Origin: Candidatus Krumholzibacteriia bacterium
GTDB taxonomy: Bacteria; Krumholzibacteriota; Krumholzibacteriia; Krumholzibacteriales; Krumholzibacteriaceae
Assembly (NCBI GenBank): GCA_026387805.1
Contig: JAPLKY010000378.1
Location: forward strand, 1 to 5,132
Length of the DNA stretch: 5,132 nucleotides
Reading direction: 5' to 3'
Of the stretch, positions 1 through 4,966 are shown one piece after another. The translations under genes were made by a program, and so were the position numbers. The first letter of the stretch is position 1. Every line of letters begins with the position of its first letter. The notes beneath the pieces were generated by a model. It was not told where the DNA came from. It worked only from the letters and a program-made list of their open reading frames with translations, and searched no databases.

Positions 1-6
1 GAAAGG

Positions 7-11
7 AAGGA
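7..11 (+). promoter_or_regulatory. Shine-Dalgarno of the 118-aa membrane protein gene
   Basis: AAGGA, within a purine-rich run, lies six bases before the ATG at 18. Spacing and sequence are near ideal, so this start is well supported even though only 17 bases of upstream sequence are visible. Confidence 0.7.
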
Positions 12-17
12 ACGATA

Positions 18-374
18 ATGAACCGGAAAAGACTCCTGATCGCGATCGCGTCGGTGGTCGTCGCCGCCGCGCTCATCGCCACGCTCGTCTCCTCGCGGCA
101 ATGGATCGCCCACCGGTCGTACCAGCGGGCCGGCGCCGGTCTCGCCGCGCGGTTCAATCCGACCCAGGAGAAGAAGTACGGAAACGATCTGCGCTACACG
201 CTCGACAAATTCTGGGAATTCTACGAAAAGGGGCTCGTCTCGCGGAACGATCTCAATGACGTCGTGGAGAAGACGAAGTCGCTCCGCGCGAAGAAGGACC
301 TCGCCGACATGGATATTTTCGACTATATCGGGTACGTGAGCGGACTCTACACGGAGGCGATGCGGAAACGCTAG
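18..374 (+). CDS. Small membrane-anchored protein of unknown function (118 aa)
   Basis: I do not recognise this protein. Residues 1-5 (MNRKR) are basic, and residues 6-26 form one continuous hydrophobic Ala/Val/Leu/Ile helix with no lipobox cysteine, so it reads as an uncleaved N-terminal membrane anchor. The remaining ~90 residues are charged and predicted mostly helical, with aromatic-rich segments (near 60-70, DKFWEFYEK in part, and near 100-111, with several Tyr/Phe). They would face the periplasm if the basic end stays inside. The ATG has a good Shine-Dalgarno, AAGGA at 7-11, six bases upstream, which supports both the start and the reality of the gene. Its upstream neighbours are outside the window. 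Its TAG overlaps the TAG of the convergent HAD gene. It could be a small assembly or regulatory membrane protein, but no function should be assigned. Confidence 0.75.
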   Translation: MNRKRLLIAIASVVVAAALIATLVSSRQWIAHRSYQRAGAGLAARFNPTQEKKYGNDLRYTLDKFWEFYEKGLVSRNDLNDVVEKTKSLRAKKDLADMDIFDYIGYVSGLYTEAMRKR

Positions 375-1051
375 AGCGATATGTTCCCCGAATGAAGGAT
401 GAACCGATCGGTGAGCTCGCGCTCGGCGTCGCGGAAATTCTCGAAGGGTATATGCTCGATCCCCTGCGCGCGGCAGTGATCGACAAGCTCCCCTTTCGCG
501 AGAACGACGTCGGCGTGCTCGGCGGGGCAGCGATCGCTGTACCCGTTTCCAATGTACACCGTCGTGAACCCTTCGCGCTTCAGCTTCTCGAGATGGAACC
601 GTTTGCAGTTCCCGCAACGCGTGCAATCCATTAAATCATAGTAAGGGAATTCAATGGCGCTCAAAGCCCCGTCCACCACGACGAGCCGGTTCGCCTTGAA
701 CTCGAGGTATCCGAGGCCGAATCGCATGAGGAGCCGCTCGACGTAGTAATCGAGTCCGTCGCTCGTGATCAGGATGCTGCCCGAACGGCGCTCGCAGAAA
801 TCGACGAAATCCTTGAAATAGGGATCGAGCCCCTCGTTGCCGATAAAGATATCGAGATCCTCCTGATCGGCGCGCATGAGGGCAAATTCGCTTTCGAGAC
901 ACTCCCGCGAGCTGATGAGACCGAGACGCCACTGCCGGAGGATCTCGAGCCAGCCCGCGCGGTCGGGAATGAACGTGCCGAAGAAATGGTGGCCGACGTC
1001 CCGCCGCGAGATCGTGCCGTCGAAGTCGCTGATGAGGGCGACCTTTTTCAT
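371..1051 (-). CDS. MtnX-like HAD-IB family phosphatase (226 aa)
   Basis: This is a haloacid-dehalogenase-fold phosphatase of the type annotated as MtnX-like, after the Bacillus methionine-salvage enzyme 2-hydroxy-3-keto-5-methylthiopentenyl-1-phosphate phosphatase. Visible motifs are motif I DFDGT (nucleophile Asp9, acid/base Asp11), motif II ILITSDG near 93-99, motif III Lys150, and motif IV around IGNGYSD with Asp173. A cap region lies between motifs I and II. A C-x2-C-x2-C cluster (Cys143, 146, 149) directly precedes Lys150; MtnX proteins carry cysteines in the same area. The length fits the family. No other methionine-salvage gene is in view, so the substrate is uncertain; another small phosphate ester is as likely. 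The gene follows the S41 protease gene with an ATGA overlap, so the two are probably co-transcribed and translationally coupled. The family call is firm; the reaction is not. Confidence 0.88.
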   Translation of the reverse strand: MKKVALISDFDGTISRRDVGHHFFGTFIPDRAGWLEILRQWRLGLISSRECLESEFALMRADQEDLDIFIGNEGLDPYFKDFVDFCERRSGSILITSDGLDYYVERLLMRFGLGYLEFKANRLVVVDGALSAIEFPYYDLMDCTRCGNCKRFHLEKLKREGFTTVYIGNGYSDRCPAEHADVVLAKGELVDHCRAQGIEHIPFENFRDAERELTDRFILHSGNISL

Positions 1052-2673
1052 TTCTTCGGAGCCTCCGTCGTCTTCTTCGCGGCTTCCGCCGGCTTCGTCT
1101 GCTCGCCCGCGTACTCGAACATCTGCTTGAGCGTCGGCGCGGCGCGGAACATCGAGAGCACCTTGTTCACCTCTTCGTCCTTCGGGAGCGTCGCGAGGTA
1201 CGCGCCCTTGACGCCCATCAGCCTGCGGAACACCTCGCGCTTGATCGCGAGCTTCATGTAATCGACGTCTTCCGGCGCCGTCCAGGCCGAATCCGGGGCC
1301 GTGAACTTGCTCTCCGCGCAGTACGCGCGGAAATCGGCGATCACGGCGTCGCCGACCTCGAACGTATCGCTGACCCTATTCTGCGCCGCATAGTGCACGG
1401 CGAAGTTGAAGAAAAGGTTGCGCCGCTCGAGATCGACCTCGAACTCCGTGAGATCCGGGAGCGTGATCGTCCAGTCGGGGGTGATCCCTCCGCCCCCGTA
1501 CACGATCCGGCCGCCCGACGTATGGAATTCCTGGCGAGGCGACTCGACCTTCTTCTCCTCGACGGGCGCCGCCTCCCTCACTTCGATATCCGGATTTTCC
1601 TCGGAGCGCGGACGATCCTTGTGGATGCATCGGCCGCTCGGAGTGAAGTACTTCGCCGTCGTGAGCTTCAGGGCGTCCTTGCCGATCATGAACACGGTCT
1701 GGACGGAACCCTTGCCGTACGACGTCTCGCCCACGAGCACCGCGCGGTCCCAGTCCTGGAGCGCGCCGGCGACGATCTCGGCCGCGGAGGCGCTGTACCG
1801 GTTGATGAGAACGACGATCGGAACCTGGTCGTGCACCTTCGTCGAGCGCGAATAGTATTTCACGTTGTGGCTCGGAATGCGGCTCTCGGTGTAGACGAGC
1901 AGCTTGTCCTTCTCGAGGAAGAGCTCGCAGACCTCCCGCGCCGACTCGAGGAGACCGCCGGGATTGCTCCTCATATCGATGATGAGTCCCTTGACCTTCT
2001 GTTTTTCGAGATCCCGGATGATCGCGTCGAGCTCGCTCGCCGTCCGCTCGGCAAAACTCGCGACGCGGACGTACCCGACCCCGTCGAGATCGGTCGAATA
2101 CGTGATGCTCGGCACGCGGATGATCTCGCGCGTGATCGTGTAATGGAGCGAATCGGCCAGTCCTTCCCTCGTAATGGTGAGGACGACCTGCGTCCCTTCG
2201 CGTCCGCGGAGCTTCGTGACCGCCTGCTCCGTCTTCCAGTCTTTCGTCGAAACGCCTTCGATCTCGACGATCTTATCTCCCCCCTGGATCCCGAGACGGT
2301 ACGCGGGGGTGTCCTCGAGGGTCGAGACGACCGTTGGATATCCGGCGATCTGGCCGAGCGTGATCCCGAGCCCGCCGAACTCCCCTTTCGTGGAGATCAT
2401 CAGGTTATCGTATTCATAGCTGTCCATGTAGATCGAATGCTCGTCGAGCTGCATGAGCATGCCGTCGATCGCGGCCCTGATCAGCTTTTCCGCGTCGATC
2501 TCGTCAACGTAGTAATTGAGGATCCGGTCGAGCACCGCGCCGAACTGCTCGAGATTCTGGTAAACGGTCTCCCGCTGTTTCTCCTCGCGATCTCCCGCCA
2601 TGACGAAGAGCGCCACGGCGACGACGGTGCAGAGAAGCAGAAGGCCGATGATCGCTTTCTTGTTCAATTTCAA
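1048..2673 (-). CDS. ctpA: S41 family carboxy-terminal processing protease (CtpA/Tsp type), TTG start, 541 aa
   Basis: This is a serine protease of family S41, which trims or degrades extracytoplasmic proteins from their C-termini. From the chosen start: a basic N-terminus, a hydrophobic signal anchor at about 7-26 with no lipobox, then a helical region. A PDZ domain follows at about 97-180 (GGLGITLG, GDKIVEIEG), and the protease core covers about 190-350. DMRSNPGG lies near 233-240. SASAAE holds the probable catalytic Ser296, and SYGKGSVQ holds Lys321 and Gln325. The 25- and 4-residue spacing matches the Ser/Lys/Gln triad of Bacillus CtpB. GGRIVYGGGGI-PD near 387-400 and a C-terminal helical domain follow, ending in a Lys/Ala/Pro tail. 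The reading frame runs open upstream to 2820. I chose the TTG at 2673 because GGAGG lies seven bases before it and the membrane anchor starts right after it. The HAD gene overlaps its stop codon. Confidence 0.93.
   Translation of the reverse strand: MKLNKKAIIGLLLLCTVVAVALFVMAGDREEKQRETVYQNLEQFGAVLDRILNYYVDEIDAEKLIRAAIDGMLMQLDEHSIYMDSYEYDNLMISTKGEFGGLGITLGQIAGYPTVVSTLEDTPAYRLGIQGGDKIVEIEGVSTKDWKTEQAVTKLRGREGTQVVLTITREGLADSLHYTITREIIRVPSITYSTDLDGVGYVRVASFAERTASELDAIIRDLEKQKVKGLIIDMRSNPGGLLESAREVCELFLEKDKLLVYTESRIPSHNVKYYSRSTKVHDQVPIVVLINRYSASAAEIVAGALQDWDRAVLVGETSYGKGSVQTVFMIGKDALKLTTAKYFTPSGRCIHKDRPRSEENPDIEVREAAPVEEKKVESPRQEFHTSGGRIVYGGGGITPDWTITLPDLTEFEVDLERRNLFFNFAVHYAAQNRVSDTFEVGDAVIADFRAYCAESKFTAPDSAWTAPEDVDYMKLAIKREVFRRLMGVKGAYLATLPKDEEVNKVLSMFRAAPTLKQMFEYAGEQTKPAEAAKKTTEAPKK
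1062..1066 (-). promoter_or_regulatory. Shine-Dalgarno of the HAD gene inside the protease reading frame
   Basis: GGAGG (minus strand) ends ten bases before the ATG at 1051, inside the last codons of the protease gene. It sits in an 11-bp dyad, CGGAG-G-CTCCG (1057-1067). The spacing is a little long, which fits a gene that also relies on coupling to the upstream stop codon. Confidence 0.5.
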
Positions 2674-2680
2674 AGCCGAA

Positions 2681-2685
2681 CCTCC
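2681..2685 (-). promoter_or_regulatory. Shine-Dalgarno that sets the TTG start of the S41 protease gene
   Basis: GGAGG (minus strand) is seven bases upstream of TTG at 2671-2673, and no comparable site precedes the in-frame ATG at 2782-2784 or the GTG at 2820. It lies in the 3' arm of a 16-bp dyad, AACCACCGCGGAGGTT on the minus strand (2679-2694), which is palindromic except for one A/A pair. Confidence 0.75.
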
Positions 2686-2794
2686 GCGGTGGTTACATCC
2701 GGTGGAAACGAGATAAACGCAAACTCCAACATGTACCGTCGATGCATCAAGAACAATGCCACGACAGAAGCACGCTGGGTGCATTTCCGATTCC

Positions 2795-2841
2795 GGCCAT
2801 AATATAATAGGCCGTTCCACGGAATCAAATGCATTATGGCC
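2795..2841. repeat. 9-bp perfect inverted repeat flanking the protease promoter
   Basis: GGCCATAAT (2795-2803) and its exact reverse complement ATTATGGCC (2833-2841) are separated by 29 bp. The right arm overlaps the tmk stop codon, and the left arm covers part of the predicted -10 region. No T-run follows either arm, so it does not look like an intrinsic terminator. An operator with widely spaced half-sites, or chance, are both possible. Confidence 0.4.
2801..2828 (-). promoter_or_regulatory. Predicted sigma70-type promoter for the protease and HAD genes
   Basis: On the minus strand, TTGATT (2823-2828; 4/6 to the -35 consensus) and TATATT (2801-2806; 5/6 to the -10 consensus) are 16 bp apart, in a distinctly AT-rich patch of an otherwise GC-rich region. 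It begins just after the tmk stop codon. Initiation near 2794 would give a leader of about 120 bases before the protease TTG. The spacer carries the small dyad TTCC-AC-GGAA (2815-2824). A second, weaker candidate overlaps it upstream: TCGACG (2857-2862), 18 bp, CATAAT (2833-2838). Prediction by eye only. Confidence 0.5.
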
Positions 2842-3493
2842 TGCTGTTTAGTCTTACGTCGAAGAGCCCCTCGAGGTTCCCGAGAATCGTTCGGACAACC
2901 TCATCGAGGGGACGCGAGGCATCGATCACGACTATTCTCTTCATCTCTCGCTTCGCGAGCCGCAGGTACCCTTCGCGGACCCTCTCATGGAAGCCCAGGT
3001 CCTCGCGTTCGAGGCGATCCCTCGCCGCCGTGCCTTCCGCTTCGCGGCGCTCGGGGCCGCGGCCGAGCCCCTCCGCCACGGCGAGGTCGAGGAGAAAGGT
3101 CCGGTCGGGAACGGCGCTTCCGACGACGGCGGCGTTCAGCTCGCGGACGAACTCCTCGCCGAGCCCTCGCGCCCATCCCTGGTACGCGACCGAGGCATCG
3201 AGGTAGCGGTCGCAGACGACCGACCTCCCCGCGGCGATGGCCGGACGTATCACCTCGGAAACGAGCTGCGCCCGGCTCGCGAGGTAAAGGAACAGCTCCG
3301 CCCTCGGATCCATCTCCGTGCGCTCGGGATCGAGGAGCAGACCGCGAATCGCTTCGGATACCGCCGTTCCTCCCGGCTCCCGCACGTGCGTCACGCGCAC
3401 ACCCGCGCTCTCGAGCGAACGGCAGACCTCCTTCGAGACGACCGTTTTCCCCGATCCTTCGATCCCTTCAAAGGTGATGAAGCGCGGCTTCAA
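2834..3493 (-). CDS. tmk: Thymidylate kinase (dTMP kinase), TTG start, 219 aa
   Basis: Cytoplasmic enzyme that phosphorylates dTMP to dTDP with ATP, an essential step to dTTP. It shows the P-loop FEGIEGSGKT (Gly10-Thr17), REPGGT (39-44) for nucleotide/dTMP binding, a short helix with Glu47 and Arg50, DRY (95-97) followed by the SxxAYQGWARGL pattern (101-111), PDRTFLLDL (129-137), and an Arg-rich LID segment at about 143-162 ending in DRLERED. There is no Arg in the P-loop and the LID is basic, as in the E. coli-like enzyme type. Length is normal. It starts at TTG (3491-3493), five bases after GGAGG; the conserved fold begins within four residues of that start. It lies 37 bp downstream of the phosphatidyltransferase gene and probably shares its transcript. 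holB, a common neighbour of tmk elsewhere, is not here. Confidence 0.95.
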   Translation of the reverse strand: MKPRFITFEGIEGSGKTVVSKEVCRSLESAGVRVTHVREPGGTAVSEAIRGLLLDPERTEMDPRAELFLYLASRAQLVSEVIRPAIAAGRSVVCDRYLDASVAYQGWARGLGEEFVRELNAAVVGSAVPDRTFLLDLAVAEGLGRGPERREAEGTAARDRLEREDLGFHERVREGYLRLAKREMKRIVVIDASRPLDEVVRTILGNLEGLFDVRLNSRP

Positions 3494-3498
3494 GCGTC

Positions 3499-3513
3499 CC
3501 TCCGCGCGCGGAG
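3499..3513 (-). promoter_or_regulatory. tmk Shine-Dalgarno overlapping a 14-bp perfect palindrome
   Basis: GGAGG (3499-3503, minus strand) lies five bases before the tmk TTG. Four of its bases belong to a perfect palindrome, CTCCGCGCGCGGAG (3500-3513), which in RNA could fold as a 5-bp stem with a CGCG loop and pair CTCC with the Shine-Dalgarno. The ribosome site decides the start; the regulatory reading of the hairpin is inference. Confidence 0.55.
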
Positions 3514-3530
3514 CGATAGCCCCGGCGAGC

Positions 3531-4139
3531 TCATACGCCAGTGCCTCTTCCCGACGTCATCCGGTGGACGTGAACGATGCGCTGGATGGTGGTGACGAGG
3601 GTGAGAACCGCCAGGCACGCGATCACGACGAAGAGCGCGGTTCTTCCGAGAAGGAGTCCCAGAACGAGAAGGGCGACCCTCTCGGGCCGTTCGAGCAGTC
3701 CGACGCGGCAATCGATTCCGAGACCCTCGGCCCGGGCCCGCGTGTAGCTCGTGAGAAACGATCCGGCGAGCGCCGCGACGACGAGCGGCACGGCGAAACG
3801 GCCGCCTCCTTCCCGCGAGACGTAGTACATGATGAGCGCGCCGAAATAGGCGAGCTCGGCGACGCGGTCGATCGTCGAATCGATGAAGGCGCCGAAGACG
3901 CTCTCCTTACCGGAGCGCCGCGCGAGCGACCCGTCGAGCGTGTCGCAGACGCCCGAAACGATGAGAAGCACGCCTCCCGCGATGAGCTCTCCCCGGGCGA
4001 TCGCGAACGCACCCGCGAAGCTCAGGATAAGCCCCGCGATCGTGACCCCGAGGGGAGGGACTCCGGCTTTGACGAGGAGGCTCACGCACGGATCGAGCAG
4101 CCGCCGCAATCTGTTCTTTATCGTTGCCCTGTCGTTCAT
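3531..4139 (-). CDS. CDP-alcohol phosphatidyltransferase family membrane protein (202 aa)
   Basis: Integral membrane enzyme that transfers a phosphatidyl (or similar) group from a CDP-linked donor to an alcohol, with release of CMP. The signature D(x)2DG(x)2AR(x)8G(x)3D(x)3D is complete: Asp66, Asp69, Gly70, Ala73, Arg74, Gly83, Asp87, Asp91. These Asp residues bind the divalent metals and CDP. About five to six hydrophobic segments are visible (roughly 27-48, 52-66, 92-107, 115-132, 155-167, 168-185). The later stretch SYTRARAEGLG-D-RVGLLERPER (about 131-154) resembles the Arg-containing segment of phosphatidylinositol-phosphate synthases and archaeal relatives more than that of PgsA or PssA. 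The acceptor may therefore be an inositol phosphate, but that is an inference. A promoter-like site lies just upstream, and tmk follows after 37 bp. The Shine-Dalgarno is weak (AGAGGA, 12 bases before the ATG). Confidence 0.9.
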   Translation of the reverse strand: MNDRATIKNRLRRLLDPCVSLLVKAGVPPLGVTIAGLILSFAGAFAIARGELIAGGVLLIVSGVCDTLDGSLARRSGKESVFGAFIDSTIDRVAELAYFGALIMYYVSREGGGRFAVPLVVAALAGSFLTSYTRARAEGLGIDCRVGLLERPERVALLVLGLLLGRTALFVVIACLAVLTLVTTIQRIVHVHRMTSGRGTGV

Positions 4140-4166
4140 TGCTCGTTCTGGTCCTCTCGAAACGGT

Positions 4167-4188
4167 CGGGGCATTATGGAGCGCCCCG
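4167..4188. repeat. Operator-like dyad around the -10 element
   Basis: CGGGGC (4167-4172) and GCCCCG (4183-4188) are perfect 6-bp inverted arms around a 10-bp centre that contains the predicted -10 hexamer. No U-tract follows on the minus strand, so it is a poor terminator. It could be a repressor site or an mRNA hairpin at the end of rsmI. Confidence 0.35.
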
Positions 4189-4201
4189 CGCGGCGTGTCA
4201 A
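4173..4201 (-). promoter_or_regulatory. Predicted sigma70-type promoter for the phosphatidyltransferase and tmk genes
   Basis: On the minus strand, a perfect TTGACA (4196-4201) and CATAAT (4173-4178; 5/6) are exactly 17 bp apart. The -35 overlaps the rsmI stop codon. Transcription from about 4166 would give a leader of roughly 27 bases before the ATG at 4139. The -10 is enclosed by the dyad CGGGGC (4183-4188, minus strand) and GCCCCG (4167-4172, minus strand). A match this close to consensus in a GC-rich region is unlikely to be accidental, though it is read by eye. Confidence 0.62.
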
Positions 4202-4932
4202 TCAGTTCGGTTCGGGCCGGGGGCGTCCTCCGGCCGCCCGCGGGCGGCGCGGCGCCTTCCGAGGCCCCGCACGAGGACCGTCAGCTCGCCGCGCGGCGGC
4301 GCCGCCTCGAAGCGCGCGAGGAGCTCGGCCGCCGTGCCCCGCAGCACCTCTTCGTGCAGCTTCGTGAGCTCGCGGGCGACGACGACCTCGCGTTCCCCGA
4401 GAATCCGCGAGAATGCCTCGAGCGTCTTGAGGAGGCGGTGGGGGCTCTCGTAGAAGATGCACGTGTAGGGATTCTCGGCGGCTTCGCGGATCAGGCTGTC
4501 GCGCTCCCCCGTCTTTCGCGGGACGTAGCCGTAGAAGGTGAAACGATCCGGAGGGAGCCCCGAGAGCACGAGCGCCGTCGTCACCGCGCAGGCGCCGGGG
4601 ATCGCGGTGATCGCGATGCCTTCCTCGGCGAGCCGGCGCACGAGAAGATACCCCGGGTCGGATATGAGAGGCGTGCCCGCGTCCGCGACGAGGGCGAAAC
4701 GCTTTCCCCCCTTGATCTCACCGATGATCAGGGGGGTCATCCGTTCCTGGTTGTGATCGTGATACGAGCGGACCTGCGCGCGAATGCCGAGCCGGTCGAG
4801 GAGAACGCGCACCTTCCTCGTATCCTCCGCCAGCACGACGTCGACCGAGCGGAGCGTCTCTGCCGCGCGCGCGGAAAGATCCTCGAGGTTCCCGATGGGG
4901 GTGCCGACAAGATAGAACGGATACGGTTTCAT
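4198..4932 (-). CDS. rsmI: 16S rRNA (cytidine1402-2'-O)-methyltransferase, short form (244 aa)
   Basis: SAM-dependent enzyme of the tetrapyrrole-methylase fold that 2'-O-methylates C1402 of 16S rRNA, in the decoding centre. Family motifs appear in order: LVGTPIGNLEDLS (8-20), LAEDTR (34-39), VADAGTPLISDPG (82-94), IPGACAVTTALVLSGLP (111-127), YGYVPRK (134-140), FYESPHR (160-166), ARELTKLHEE (186-195) and a closing GELTVLV. The catalytic fold ends near residue 222, and a short Arg/Gly/Pro-rich tail replaces the extra C-terminal domain of longer forms such as the ~286-residue E. coli protein. The ATG at 4932 is right before the first motif, although its Shine-Dalgarno is weak (AAGGG, 11 bases away). 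It follows the aldolase-like gene by 34 bp, which suggests a shared transcript. Confidence 0.95.
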   Translation of the reverse strand: MKPYPFYLVGTPIGNLEDLSARAAETLRSVDVVLAEDTRKVRVLLDRLGIRAQVRSYHDHNQERMTPLIIGEIKGGKRFALVADAGTPLISDPGYLLVRRLAEEGIAITAIPGACAVTTALVLSGLPPDRFTFYGYVPRKTGERDSLIREAAENPYTCIFYESPHRLLKTLEAFSRILGEREVVVARELTKLHEEVLRGTAAELLARFEAAPPRGELTVLVRGLGRRRAARGRPEDAPGPNRTD

Positions 4933-4966
4933 GGGCGGTTCGACCCTTCGCGCGGCGGCCGGCGCC

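Noticed and set aside
2674..2794. Riboswitch or structured RNA in the ~120-base protease leader
   Set aside because: Only small stems are visible (for example GCAC/GTGC at 2770-2782 and the dyad at the Shine-Dalgarno), with no known riboswitch core.
1393..2802. 469-codon open frame on the plus strand opposite the protease gene
   Set aside because: It is a GC-driven shadow of the protease gene. Its translation is dominated by Arg, Asp and Glu with no domain, while the opposite strand encodes a complete S41 protease.
2803..2808. Perfect TATAAT on the plus strand
   Set aside because: No good -35 lies 16-18 bp upstream, and no plus-strand gene follows it; it is the other strand of the AT-rich minus-strand promoter.
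4167..4188. CGGGGC/GCCCCG hairpin as an rsmI terminator
   Set aside because: The stem is only 6 bp with a 10-base loop, and no U-tract follows on the minus strand. The position around a strong -10 makes an operator or chance more likely.
3318..4367. 349-codon plus-strand open frame across tmk and the phosphatidyltransferase gene
   Set aside because: It crosses three real genes on the other strand, has a low-complexity Arg/Glu/Asp composition and no recognisable motif.
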